A program made the translations under genes and the position numbers. A model generated the notes under the pieces. That model searched no databases. It saw only the letters and a program-made list of their open reading frames with translations, and was not told the DNA's origin. DNA of 64,000 nt from CAZBUB01 sp964494985. GTDB lineage: Bacteria; Desulfobacterota; Desulfovibrionia; Desulfovibrionales; Desulfothermaceae. Position 1 is the first letter of the stretch. The number at the start of each line of letters is the position of its first letter. This document shows positions 34,566-42,999 of this stretch, piece by piece. Location: assembly GCA_964494985.1 (NCBI GenBank), contig CAZBUB010000005.1:1-64000 (forward strand), in the 5' to 3' direction.

Positions 34566-35141
34566 ATGCCCAAGACTAAGAGCACTCCTAAGCAACTCAG
34601 CCTGTTGGACTTGGATCCGCCTAAAGGTCGGCCCACAGAAAGGCAGAGGCTGTATTGGGAGACCTGGAATAAGGCGGTCTATGAAAGGCTGGTGCAACAA
34701 TTTCAGAAAGAGTACCAGGAAATCCCTATCTTGCGCAAAAGGCTGCAGGAACGTTTTGTTGAACTGTACATGACCCATCCGGAAAATGTCTTTCTGGTGG
34801 ATATGGGCTCTGGGGAATTGATCCGGGATGAGCTCATTTTGCGCCAGGTGTGGGGTATGGATATTTCAAAGTTTATTGCAGAAAGGCGCAGGCATCTTTC
34901 TGCCCAAATTGTGCTCCTTTTGGACGGCAGGATCCAGGCCAGGGACTGGAGGCCAGAAATCTCTCAACGCCTGGGTTTCGTGCTTTCTAGACAGGGTGAC
35001 CTTTTGCAGGCCCTGCAGAGCTCAGGCCTGGAGTATTGCTTGGAAAAGGATGGCTTCAAGGGCAGAGTCTGGCTCTTTGGGCCGCCTGAGAGGGTGAAGG
35101 AGTTCTTTAAATATGGTTGGGAAGCAGGCTTTTTGCGTTAG
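34566..35141 (+). CDS. Hypothetical protein (191 residues)
   Basis: Not recognised. A basic, soluble protein with a disordered, Lys/Pro-rich start (MPKTKSTPKQLSLLDLDPPKG), a helical middle (WNKAVYERLVQQFQKEYQEIPILRKRLQERF) and alpha/beta segments ending GRVWLFGPPERVKEFFKYGW. The QLSLLDL stretch near the N-terminus resembles a beta-clamp-binding peptide (QLSLLDL versus the QL[SD]LF consensus), so an association with the replication clamp is possible; this is inference. It follows the MaoC-like gene closely. Confidence 0.65.
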   Translation: MPKTKSTPKQLSLLDLDPPKGRPTERQRLYWETWNKAVYERLVQQFQKEYQEIPILRKRLQERFVELYMTHPENVFLVDMGSGELIRDELILRQVWGMDISKFIAERRRHLSAQIVLLLDGRIQARDWRPEISQRLGFVLSRQGDLLQALQSSGLEYCLEKDGFKGRVWLFGPPERVKEFFKYGWEAGFLR

Positions 35142-35229
35142 GCTGGAGCCAAACAAAAGCCTTTTTTGACGCAGGAAGCGGCATCAAACAGGTTAAGGTC
35201 AGGCTGTCCTGCTCAAAAAGTAGACTGAT

Positions 35230-36150
35230 TCAGTTGAACAATTCCTGTTTGCCTGTAATTTTGCGCACCAGTTCCTTATAGTCCTCTGTTCCCTTGGAGC
35301 CAGGGGCGTACTCATAAATGGTTTTGCCATACATCGGGGTCTGAGAAAGGATGTTATTATAGCGAATAGGCTGACAGAGATGTTTAGGATAATGTTCCTG
35401 GAGCCTGTTTAGAAAGGTATTGGTTTTTTTCTTGACCCGCAAATCCAGGAAAGTGGGCAGGATATACTTGATGGCCAAGTTGTTGCGGTATTTCTTGATT
35501 GAGGAGACGCTTTTCTGGAACTCAATCAGGCCTTGCAGGGTCATGATCTCCAGGGAGACCGGGATAAGTATCTCCTGCACATAGAAAAGTACATTCACTG
35601 TCAAAGGATCCCAGCCCGGAGAGGTGTCCACAATAACATAATCGTACTGGTCCTGGATCGTTTGTAAGGACTCCTTTAGGGTGAGCTCCCCGCCAAAATC
35701 CTTGCGGTCGATCAGGCGCTTGATACCCGCCAGGGATCTGCCTCCGGCCAAAAGCCAGAGTCTTTCCCTGGCCGGGCAGATTGCTTCCTCTGCTGATAGC
35801 TCTCCGGTGATGAGCTCAGTGAGTCCAGCAGGAGGATGCACTCCCAGCATATAACTGACCTGTCCCTGAGTGTCAGTATCCACTAAAAGGACCTGATAGC
35901 CTGCATGGGCGAGTCCGGCGGCAAGATTAACTGCTGTGGTGGTTTTGCCCACGCCGCCTTTGCTCAAGGATATGCTGATGGATCTGGTATTTTTGTGCCC
36001 GGAGGTGGTATCAGGGATCTTTGTCTCCCCGCTTGGTCTGATCTGAAATCGAAATCCGCAGGTCCGGCATCTGGCTGTGGTGGTCTTAAGCGGCAGCCTT
36101 GCTTCTTCCAGGTGATGCTCTTTCTTGCAGTGCGGGCAGGTGATAAGCAT
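35230..36150 (-). CDS. ParA-type ATPase with N-terminal zinc ribbon
   Basis: Residues 5-31 form a zinc ribbon (CPHC and CRTC). From about 55 a ParA/MinD deviant Walker A, SLSKGGVGKTTTAVNLAAGL, is followed by VLLVDTDTQGQVSYMLG, YDYVIVDTSPGWDPLTVN and the ParA C-terminal half. Such ATPases position plasmids, chromosomes or protein assemblies by patterning on DNA. The zinc ribbon may be the localising handle. AGGAG precedes the start. The gene follows the GAF-RHH protein, the natural candidate for its DNA-binding or activating partner. Confidence 0.85.
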   Translation of the reverse strand: MLITCPHCKKEHHLEEARLPLKTTTARCRTCGFRFQIRPSGETKIPDTTSGHKNTRSISISLSKGGVGKTTTAVNLAAGLAHAGYQVLLVDTDTQGQVSYMLGVHPPAGLTELITGELSAEEAICPARERLWLLAGGRSLAGIKRLIDRKDFGGELTLKESLQTIQDQYDYVIVDTSPGWDPLTVNVLFYVQEILIPVSLEIMTLQGLIEFQKSVSSIKKYRNNLAIKYILPTFLDLRVKKKTNTFLNRLQEHYPKHLCQPIRYNNILSQTPMYGKTIYEYAPGSKGTEDYKELVRKITGKQELFN

Positions 36151-36226
36151 GGGCTGCTCCTGAAAATATCCTGTGCGGGCTATTTGGTTCTTAAACGTAC
36201 TGGTTTGTTAGACATTCTCTAGCAGA

Positions 36227-37171
36227 CTAGTCCTGATTGCCCAGGAGCTTTTTGATAAGCAGGCTGTCTTGCCTGTGGGCCTGGAAATCCTTGAGCAAAA
36301 TCCCTAAAGCGAGGTTTACAATATTGGTTTTGGTTATTCTGGATTTTTCTTCTTTCCGGGCCATGTCTTTACTTTGTTCCTTGGTTCTATCCAGCAGCTC
36401 AAAGAGCTCTGGGCTCAAATAGTAGGTGCTCTTTTTTTTGGGCCCAGAGCAGGAAAAAATCCCTGCTTCTTTGCATTTAGTAGTATTCGATAGGGGTTGC
36501 AGCTGTTCCGGTTGCCTGCGTTTTGGGGGTACCTGGGGGAACTCCAGTAGGGAAGCATGGTCATTGTTAGTGCTTTCAGGGGCTGCCCCCAGGACTTCAC
36601 CCAGGATATCCAGACTGGGTTGGGTCTGGATATCCGAGTTTGTTTCCTCTTGCACCCGTTCCAAAAAAGGGCTCATGAAATTCAGAACATTTTGTACAAT
36701 CTGTTGCTGGTGATTCAAGAACTCGGGAGACTGTTTGGATCCAGTTGCATTTAGAATGCCAAGCAGCTTCCCAGCCTGGTTCAAGACAGGCAGGCAAAGC
36801 AGGGAGTAGTCCTTGTTCTGGGGCTCAGGGGCTTGTATACGTTGGTCCTGGGCAACGTTTGTGATGAGAACAGCCTCTTTTGTGCGGCAAATGTGGTCAA
36901 TTATTGTCCTGGGAGCGACGTTTTTTTGTACACCAATCTGCTCAGATTTGCTTGCAGCTGCGATCTTATAGTTGCGGCAAGAGTCCTGCAGAAAAGCCAA
37001 AAATCCCTGGTTGGCTTGGGCTAGATCCAACAGGAGATAGAGACATTCTTGCAGCAGATTTTGGCCTTTGGTTTGGTCTGTAGCCAGAAGCTCAATGAAT
37101 TTGCGCAAATATTCCTGCTGTCTTTGTTCCAGGTCCTGGGTCTGGGTCGGTAGCTGATCTTGTTCCTGCAT
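36227..37171 (-). CDS. GAF-domain protein with C-terminal ribbon-helix-helix-like domain
   Basis: About residues 20-175 read as a GAF sensor (LLQECLYLLLDLAQANQGFLAF...YSLLCLPVLNQAGKLLGILNATGS). After a polar linker, residues about 244-300 (STYYLSPELFELLDRTKEQ...SRITKTNIVNLALGILLKDFQAH) fit a ribbon-helix-helix DNA-binding fold: a beta strand with alternating residues, then two helices. It is directly upstream of the zinc-ribbon ParA, matching the ParA-RHH layout of type Ib partition loci but with a sensory domain added. The repeat GGTTTGTTA occurs just upstream of this gene and again upstream of the ParA gene. Role is inferred. Confidence 0.65.
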   Translation of the reverse strand: MQEQDQLPTQTQDLEQRQQEYLRKFIELLATDQTKGQNLLQECLYLLLDLAQANQGFLAFLQDSCRNYKIAAASKSEQIGVQKNVAPRTIIDHICRTKEAVLITNVAQDQRIQAPEPQNKDYSLLCLPVLNQAGKLLGILNATGSKQSPEFLNHQQQIVQNVLNFMSPFLERVQEETNSDIQTQPSLDILGEVLGAAPESTNNDHASLLEFPQVPPKRRQPEQLQPLSNTTKCKEAGIFSCSGPKKKSTYYLSPELFELLDRTKEQSKDMARKEEKSRITKTNIVNLALGILLKDFQAHRQDSLLIKKLLGNQD

Positions 37172-37325
37172 GGTTTGTTAAGGCGGAATAATTCTTTGAG
37201 ATTACATGATTGCCTTGGCGCTATAGTGCCTTTTCGTGTAAAAAATTTTGGCCCGTGTTTGCGTGTTTGGCAAACGTCTATTGGTCATTTTCCAAGTTTC
37301 ATTGTGCCAATTCTGGGCATGATAG

Positions 37326-37742
37326 TTATTTGGAGAACAGCTGTTCCTTTTTTTGCTGCAAAAAATCCTGTAGGAGCTCTTTTTCTTTGTCCGAGGAAAA
37401 GCTCAAGATGTCCAGGCCGAACAGGTAGCAGTCCGGAGTCATTTGAAAAGAGTATATGATCTGAGCCGTTATGGAAGCGCTATGACCGCTGAAATAAAGC
37501 TCCATATCTTCCAGGATTTGTTCCTGGAAAAAAGTGTAATCAGCATTGCTTTCCATCTGTAAGCCGTGTTCGCTCAGGTTGTGTACTGGAAATTTCCTGT
37601 TTTGGTAAGCTACAAAGGCATTATCCTTTGGATCTAAACGCAATCTGAAGGAGCTGCGCACAACAGGATTTATGCCTTGGGTATTCCGGGAACAACAGGG
37701 ATCATCTGGGCAAAAGTATAAGGAAGGCTGATTTTTGCTCAT
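37326..37742 (-). CDS. PilZ-domain cyclic-di-GMP-binding protein
   Basis: Carries the two PilZ ligand motifs: RSSFRLRL (RxxxR) and, about 20 residues later, HNLSEHGLQM ([D/N]xSxxG). PilZ proteins bind cyclic di-GMP and adjust motility, adhesion or polysaccharide output. The N-terminus has clustered cysteines (FCPDDPCC). The ATG at 37742 is chosen because AGGAGG precedes it, although the frame continues upstream. It faces the sigma-54 response regulator across a short divergent region. Confidence 0.82.
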   Translation of the reverse strand: MSKNQPSLYFCPDDPCCSRNTQGINPVVRSSFRLRLDPKDNAFVAYQNRKFPVHNLSEHGLQMESNADYTFFQEQILEDMELYFSGHSASITAQIIYSFQMTPDCYLFGLDILSFSSDKEKELLQDFLQQKKEQLFSK

Positions 37743-37919
37743 GGGCCCACCTCCTGGACCGTTTTCTTTGCAGACAATAATTTTTAGACTAGAAGAATTC
37801 TTTACACTTGGCAAGATATTCTCTGCAATGTCAGGAAAATTTGGATTTGTTTGTTGACGAGGCCAAGGAGTTGCCGCTAGATTTATAAAAAATTTCACAA
37901 GTTCAAGCTGTCTTGCATT

Positions 37920-39335
37920 ATGGCCAATATTTTAATCATAGACGATGATCCAGATGTCTGTCAGGTGTTATCCCAGGCTGTAGAGCAAGCTGAGCATAGT
38001 GCTTATGCTGCTTCTAGTCTTGGGCAGGGCAGGGAGAAAGCCAGTGGAACCAAAATGGACGCTGTGTTTTTGGATCTCAGCCTGCCTGATGGAAATGGCC
38101 TGCAATGGTTGTCCTGGTTCCAGGAGCTCTCTTCCCTGCCTGAAGTTATCATCATCACTGGCAAGGGAGATCCAGCTGGTGCTGAGCTGGCATTAAGCAA
38201 GGGAGCCTTTGATTTTTTGCCCAAGCCTGTATCCTTGCAAGAAGTTATCCTGACTTTGGCGCGGGCCCTGGAATACCGGGAGGCGAAACTCAAAAGAAGT
38301 CGAGAAAAGCCATTAAATTGTCCGGAGATTGTGGGCCAGAGTCCTGCCCTGGCCAAGTGTCTGCAGGATTTGGGCCAAGCTGCTGTTTCTCAAAATAGTG
38401 TACTTATCTGGGGGGAGACCGGCACAGGCAAGGAGCTTTTTGCTAGGGCCCTGCATCAGAACAGCCCCAGGGCCAGTCAGGATTTTGTGGTGGTGGATTG
38501 CTCTGCCCTGACCCCAAGCCTTTTGGAGAGCACCCTTTTTGGGCACGTAAAAGGGGCTTTTACTGGGGCCAGTACTGAGAAACAGGGCCTGGTAGCCAAA
38601 GGGCATAAAGGCACCTTGTTTCTGGACGAGATCGGAGAGCTGACTTTAGAGATGCAAAAGAGATTCCTGCGGGTTCTGGAAGAAAAGAAGTACAGGCCCT
38701 TGGGAGCCTCCATTGAGGTTAAAAGCGATTTTAGGCTGATATGCGCCACTAACCGGGATCTCGAGGCCTTGGTCCAGGAGGGCAGGTTCAGGGCGGATCT
38801 TTTATATAGGATAAGGCTGCATCAGATCCATTTGCCTCCTTTGCGGGAGAGGAAGCAGGATATCTCTCTGCTATGTAAGTATTTTTTGCAGGATATTGCC
38901 AGGCATACAAACAGGCCTGTAAAGGATGTTTATCCCGAGGTGCAAGAGATTTTCGAAGCTTATCATTGGCCTGGAAATATAAGAGAACTAAAGCATGCCT
39001 TGGAGCAGGCAGTTTCTGCTGCTGCAGAGGAACCAGCTCTGCATCGGAAGCACCTGCCTTTGCATCTGCGTATTTCTTTACTCAAGAATTCCCTGGCAGA
39101 GAGCCGGACGAATGGACAGCTGCTGCATCCCCAGGCCTCGCCTGTGCGTGGGGATCAGATCCCGGACTGGAAGAGCTTTAAAGAACAAGTTCTCAAGTCT
39201 GCTGAGCAGCGCTATTTCCAGGACCTGCATGTCCACACCCAGGGCCGGGTTAAGGAGATGGCCAAACTTGCAGGCCTGACCCAGGCCAGGGTTTACGAGC
39301 TGCTCAAGAAGTATAAGCCTAGGGGCACGGAGTGA
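37920..39335 (+). CDS. Sigma-54-dependent response regulator (NtrC family)
   Basis: N-terminal receiver with DDD at residues 8-10 and phosphoacceptor in AVFLDLSLPDG near 52, conserved IITGKG and KPVS. Central AAA+ domain with GETGTGKE near 163, intact sigma-54 loop GAFTGA near 216, DEIGEL Walker B and an arginine-finger region (ATNRDL, FRADLLYR). C-terminal factor-for-inversion-type helix-turn-helix (VKEMAKLAGLTQARVYELLKKY). Activates sigma-54 promoters when phosphorylated. No adjacent kinase gene. Target operon not evident. Confidence 0.93.
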   Translation: MANILIIDDDPDVCQVLSQAVEQAEHSAYAASSLGQGREKASGTKMDAVFLDLSLPDGNGLQWLSWFQELSSLPEVIIITGKGDPAGAELALSKGAFDFLPKPVSLQEVILTLARALEYREAKLKRSREKPLNCPEIVGQSPALAKCLQDLGQAAVSQNSVLIWGETGTGKELFARALHQNSPRASQDFVVVDCSALTPSLLESTLFGHVKGAFTGASTEKQGLVAKGHKGTLFLDEIGELTLEMQKRFLRVLEEKKYRPLGASIEVKSDFRLICATNRDLEALVQEGRFRADLLYRIRLHQIHLPPLRERKQDISLLCKYFLQDIARHTNRPVKDVYPEVQEIFEAYHWPGNIRELKHALEQAVSAAAEEPALHRKHLPLHLRISLLKNSLAESRTNGQLLHPQASPVRGDQIPDWKSFKEQVLKSAEQRYFQDLHVHTQGRVKEMAKLAGLTQARVYELLKKYKPRGTE

Positions 39336-39398
39336 AAGTGCAAATCTATTACGACGTACTCTAAGAGCACTACCCGGTTCAATACTTCAGAAAGTTTG

Positions 39399-39827
39399 TC
39401 AGCTCAAAGTGCGAAACGGATTTTGAATAAGTATGCCTGCGATATATTGATTATGAGAAAGGTCTTCGCTGTAGATAAACTTGGCTCCTCCCTTTTCTGC
39501 AGAACTGATGATCAGTGAATCCCAGAAAGAGAGCTGATATCTTTCTTGAATTTCCGAAGCTCTGATTATGCTTACTATTGTATTGGTAATAATCGGCCAA
39601 ACCTGATACTGCTCAATGAGCCCCCTAGCTTTAGACTTAGACAGCGGCTGCGGTATCTTGCTGGTGACATTTACATAAAATTCCTGCAAGACTTGGGTGC
39701 TAATCAATGCTCCCCGGTGTTCCCACCAAGAACGCACAACATCTTTAGCCACCTCATGCTTTTTTTCTGCCTGACAATCATAGGCATAGATCAAGATATT
39801 GGTATCCAAAAACACATCAGCGCTCAT
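39399..39827 (-). CDS. PIN-domain toxin (VapC-like ribonuclease)
   Basis: PIN-fold Mg2+-dependent RNase. Conserved acids are visible: FLDTNILIYAYD (Asp near residue 7), LQEFYVNVT (Glu near 49), SFWDSLIISSA (Asp near 103) and IYSEDL (Asp near 121). It overlaps the antitoxin gene by 11 bases, a normal toxin-antitoxin arrangement, and all catalytic residues appear intact. Confidence 0.87.
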   Translation of the reverse strand: MSADVFLDTNILIYAYDCQAEKKHEVAKDVVRSWWEHRGALISTQVLQEFYVNVTSKIPQPLSKSKARGLIEQYQVWPIITNTIVSIIRASEIQERYQLSFWDSLIISSAEKGGAKFIYSEDLSHNQYIAGILIQNPFRTLS

Positions 39828-40047
39828 GAAGTTCCTCTCGCTTGGCTGGTTGACCTCCCAAGGGCAGCCCCTTTTCCAAATCGCTTAAAGCAGCCTGTTT
39901 GGCTTTATCATAGGCATCTGCCTCCTGGACTATTCGGGCCAGCTCATCGCTTAACAAGCGGCTTACAGATACAGAACGTCTGGCAGCCAGAATTCGGGCT
40001 TGTTGAATGAGCTCTTTTTCGAGGCTAAGGGTGATGTTTTGTTTCAT
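39817..40047 (-). CDS. Ribbon-helix-helix antitoxin of the PIN toxin
   Basis: Small CopG/Arc-type DNA-binding antitoxin: NITLSLEKELIQQARILAARRSVSVSRLLSDELARIV is a strand-helix-helix, followed by a C-terminal toxin-binding tail. ATG at 40047 is preceded by AAGGGG; the frame extends six codons further upstream without a better site. Autoregulation of the operon is typical for the family. Confidence 0.85.
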   Translation of the reverse strand: MKQNITLSLEKELIQQARILAARRSVSVSRLLSDELARIVQEADAYDKAKQAALSDLEKGLPLGGQPAKREELHER

Positions 40048-40244
40048 AATATCCCCTTTTATCAATGAATGAAGCTATAATTTAAGAATAAAATTAGCAC
40101 GTATTTTACGTGATGTAAAGAAGAATAAAAATAATTCCACCGCCAGCGTCGAAACTCCTGATCCAGGTACCTTGTTCTGAGGGTTATTTCCCATGAGGAT
40201 TCCAGTCAGCAAAGGCCACTAAACAAGCCCAGAGCATAACCTGC

Positions 40245-40310
40245 AAAAAGGCCCAATTTCAAATCAGATTTGAATTCTTTTAAATCTGATTTGAAAATGG
40301 GCCTTTTTTT
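40245..40310. terminator. Long bidirectional hairpin with T-run
   Basis: The left arm 40245-40271 and right arm 40282-40308 pair over 27 bases with one mismatch, around a 10-base loop, with A- and T-runs at the outer ends so that both strands look like intrinsic terminators. No recognised gene ends here: the nearest plus-strand stop is about 900 bases away and nothing on the minus strand ends to its left before the antitoxin. It may be an orphan terminator, an insulator or a remnant of a deleted gene. Confidence 0.7.
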
Positions 40311-40552
40311 ATACCCTCCTTGGCGGGAGTCTGCAGCTTAAGTTGTTGAATATAAAGTAAAATTTTATAAAGGCCCCTTTGGCACGAAGCTTGTAACTAA
40401 CTATTATGCCTGCAAAGCCGCAGACATAGGGTGTCCAAAAAAGGCTGTGGAGGACAATTTTTTTCTCCCGAAAAATGGTCCTCACACTATAGCGATACAT
40501 TTTATCCAAGAGCCTTTTCATCCGAGGGCCTCTCGAAAAGGCGCCATAACAT

Positions 40553-40579
40553 CGGGCAGAGACAAGCTCTGCCCCTACG
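40553..40579 (-). repeat. REP-like hairpin, minus orientation
   Basis: GGGCAGAG and CTCTGCCC pair around a short loop. On the minus strand it reads CGTAGGGGCAGAGCTTGTC onwards, matching the pattern of the plus-strand copy at 40644-40669 (GTAGGGGC, variable stem, CTTGT, complementary stem, GCCCG). Confidence 0.65.
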
Positions 40580-40643
40580 GCCTTGACGCTGGATCCGGGT
40601 AGGATGAGTGGGGTGAAAAAAGCCCCAGGTCATGGTTGTACTT

Positions 40644-40669
40644 GTAGGGGCGGACCTTGTGTCCGCCCG
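40644..40669 (+). repeat. REP-like hairpin, plus orientation
   Basis: GGGCGGAC and GTCCGCCC pair around CTTGT. With the inverted copy 64 bases upstream it forms a pair facing each other, similar to bacterial interspersed mosaic elements. GTAGGGGC(G)...GCCCG hairpins of this kind occur widely in bacterial intergenic DNA (from memory); stem bases differ between the two copies but remain paired. Confidence 0.65.
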
Positions 40670-40803
40670 TTCAACGGTGTGTGTCGGGTATATCTGTCTA
40701 GTCACATAACATCAAATGCTTACACCGTTATTGAGAACAGATTGCATAAGGCTCAACATCTCAAACCAGCACAGCACAGAAATTCTTGAAGGCGGAACCC
40801 CAC

Positions 40804-42633
40804 ATGCAACAATCTCAAGGTGAGACTTGGGCAGAGTCAGAATCAGTTTTAAAAAGTTATCCGCTGCAGGACTGGATGCAGGGCTTGGATCAGATGCTGC
40901 CAGCCCTGCAGGGTCTGATAGCTGATAGAGAAGGGGATTTTCTACAAATCGGCTCCGGAGTTAGGGAGCTATCCCAAATGGCCCGGGATCTGGCCCATGG
41001 TGCCATAGATCTGGCTGGCCAAGCCTCAGGGCAGGGTTTGCAGGAAGGGGTGCAGGAACTGCAGGCCTCCATACACAGGATGGACAGCAGCCAAGGCCAG
41101 GCTGATCTGGGTCACATCCAGCAGAAGTGCCAGGAGCTGACTCAGCCTGTTATGCAGTTGCAAAAGGAGATGTTCAGCTTCAGGCCCATTTTGAAACACT
41201 TAAGGGTACTGTCTATGTCCATACGCATCGAAAGCGCCAGGCTGGGCTCAGAGGGCAGCAGATTCCAGAGCCTGGCCCAGGAAGTGGAAGCCCTGGGACA
41301 GAAGACAGACTCCTATTCCAGGGAGGTAACAGGCAAGACACATCAGCTCCTGCAGAGACTGGAAGTGGTGCAGCACAAGGTGCAAAGCGCCAGGGAGGGG
41401 CAGGATACCGCAGTGGCTCCCCTGCTGCAGGGAGTTCAATCCAACGTCGCAGAGCTATCCAGGCTGCAGGCCATGTCCGAGAGGATTTCCGGCTCGGTCT
41501 CCCAGAGGTCACAGAATATTAAGGAACAGATCGAGGAGATCTACTCGTCTGTACAGTTTCACGACATCAGCAGACAGCAGGTGGAGCACGTGCAACATGT
41601 CCTGGAAGAGGTCAGGGAGGTGTTGCAGTCGGAGCTCAGCGTGGAGCAGCAGGAGGAGGCCAGGGATCTGGTCGCCTGGCTGGGGGATGTCAGCGGTCTG
41701 CAGGTCAGGCAATTGGAAGCTACCCGGGAGGAGCTGGCGAGAGCCATGCAAAGGATCAGACAGAGTCTGGAGTCCATAGGCTCGGCAGTAGCAGCCCAGG
41801 AAAAGGAGCTGCAGGAGTTCCCGGGTCTAGGTGCGGCAGGCGAGGAGTCGGTTTTGAGCACTCTGGAAAGGGATGCGGCAAAGCTCAGGAGCAGTCTGCA
41901 ATCCGCAACCAGCAGCTTTACTGAGGTGATCAGCAATCTGGAAGATATGGCCGGAGTTCTGCAGGAGGTGGAAGGCTTTTTGGGCACGCTGCAGGAGATC
42001 GGAGACGAGGTAGAGCTGATAGCCCTGAACGCCAGCATCAAGTCTGCGCATACTGGAGATATGGGGCGACCCCTAGGGGTGTTGGCAGAGGCCATCCGCA
42101 AGCTGTCCCAGGAGGCCAAGCAGTTGGTGCAGCGGGTATCCCAGGCTCTGCAGCAAATATCCTCTCTGGCCCAGGACTTTCAGGCCCAGGCTCAGGAGGC
42201 CAGGACCGGGGCGCAAGAGACAGAAAAACTGTGCAGTGCCCTGGACGAGATTCTGGGCCGCATCTCCCTGGCCAATGTTCAGGTGGGGGAATTGTATTCT
42301 TTCCTGCAGGAGCAGGGCAGGAGCTTTTTGCATCGGACCAGGAACCTCCAGGACAAGCTGGAGCTGCAGTACCAGGTGGAAGAGGATATGGCTGGAATTA
42401 TGAACAAGCTGCGGGAAGTTGAGGAACAGGTGTGCAGCTATGTGCCCAGAGAAACCCAAACCAGTCATTCCCAGCGATTGGATGATATATTGCGGCGCTA
42501 CACCATGGAGTCAGAACGTCTGGTGCATTTGGCTTTTTCCGGACATGAGGAAACAAGCTCAGAATCTAGGGAGCAGAAGCTGGCTTCAGGACAGGATACA
42601 GAGGAATTCGAGGACAATGTGGAGCTCTTTTAG
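40804..42633 (+). CDS. Soluble MCP-like coiled-coil protein, first gene of the chemotaxis operon
   Basis: A 609-residue, almost wholly helical protein without transmembrane segments. Two stretches look like degenerate chemoreceptor signalling tips: LRVLSMSIRIESARLGSEGSRF...LAQEVEALGQKT near 140-170 and VELIALNASIKSAHTGDMGRPLGVLAEAIRKLSQEA near 400-440. Between them YSSVQFHDISRQQVEHV near 250 resembles the CheZ-type phosphatase helix (acid-x-x-x-Gln pattern). It lacks a normal CheW/CheA-binding tip. The ATG at 40804 is used; the frame also opens at a TTG six codons upstream. Possible roles are scaffold, CheY-P phosphatase or cytosolic receptor; none proven. Confidence 0.7.
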   Translation: MQQSQGETWAESESVLKSYPLQDWMQGLDQMLPALQGLIADREGDFLQIGSGVRELSQMARDLAHGAIDLAGQASGQGLQEGVQELQASIHRMDSSQGQADLGHIQQKCQELTQPVMQLQKEMFSFRPILKHLRVLSMSIRIESARLGSEGSRFQSLAQEVEALGQKTDSYSREVTGKTHQLLQRLEVVQHKVQSAREGQDTAVAPLLQGVQSNVAELSRLQAMSERISGSVSQRSQNIKEQIEEIYSSVQFHDISRQQVEHVQHVLEEVREVLQSELSVEQQEEARDLVAWLGDVSGLQVRQLEATREELARAMQRIRQSLESIGSAVAAQEKELQEFPGLGAAGEESVLSTLERDAAKLRSSLQSATSSFTEVISNLEDMAGVLQEVEGFLGTLQEIGDEVELIALNASIKSAHTGDMGRPLGVLAEAIRKLSQEAKQLVQRVSQALQQISSLAQDFQAQAQEARTGAQETEKLCSALDEILGRISLANVQVGELYSFLQEQGRSFLHRTRNLQDKLELQYQVEEDMAGIMNKLREVEEQVCSYVPRETQTSHSQRLDDILRRYTMESERLVHLAFSGHEETSSESREQKLASGQDTEEFEDNVELF

Positions 42634-42669
42634 TTCATTTCTGCAGCCCAGGCCTAAAGGGGATTATGT

Positions 42670-42999
42670 ATGCAGCAGGGACAAGCCAGGGAAAGCCTAA
42701 GATTGGAAGGCAATTGCGGAGTGGAAAAAGCAGCCTGGATCCACCAGGAATTGCTCAAAATCCTGGACAAGGGGTCAAATCTGGACCTGGATCTGAGCCA
42801 GGTCAGCAGGGCGGATGCCTCATTACAGCAGATCATCTGTGCTGCGCACAGGAGCTTTGCAGCCAGGAATCAGGATATCCGCCTGCAGCCCAGGCCGGCC
42901 CAGGCTGTGCTGGACAATCTGGAAAGGGGCGGCTTCGGGCAGGTTTGCGTGTTTACCCTGCAGAACTGCTTATTCAAGGGGGTCAGGACTGATGGCTAA
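42670..42999 (+). CDS. STAS-domain protein
   Basis: A 109-residue STAS (anti-anti-sigma-like) protein: LEGNCGVEKAAWIHQELLKIL, LDLDLSQVSRADASLQQIICAAHRSF, AQAVLDNLERGGF. At the usual phosphorylated Ser/Thr position the sequence is VSRADASLQQ, so Ser may serve. STAS proteins occur at the front of some delta-proteobacterial chemotaxis operons; here it overlaps cheY by 8 bases, implying co-translation. Partner unknown. Confidence 0.78.
   Translation: MQQGQARESLRLEGNCGVEKAAWIHQELLKILDKGSNLDLDLSQVSRADASLQQIICAAHRSFAARNQDIRLQPRPAQAVLDNLERGGFGQVCVFTLQNCLFKGVRTDG

Larger units (their letters stand above)
40066..40803. other. Intergenic region of about 740 bases with repeats
   Basis: Lies between the divergent toxin-antitoxin and chemotaxis operons. 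It contains a long hairpin (40245-40310) and two oppositely oriented REP-like hairpins (40553-40579, 40644-40669). No credible coding sequence was seen; an antisense frame through 40502-40705 is a translation of the repeats. The chemotaxis promoter probably lies in its right part, but I could not fix it. Confidence 0.6.

Noticed and set aside
40380..40395. TGGCACGAAGCTTGTA, resembling a sigma-54 promoter
   Set aside because: The nearly invariant GC at -12 is missing (TTGTA) and the next gene start is more than 400 bases away.
40502..40705. Minus-strand open frame of 67 codons
   Set aside because: It spans the two REP-like hairpins; its Thr/Arg-rich product is a translation of the repeats.
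42815..42991. In-frame extension of cheY
   Set aside because: It runs through the STAS gene in another frame; CheY proteins start at the MAKTIMTVDDSS position.
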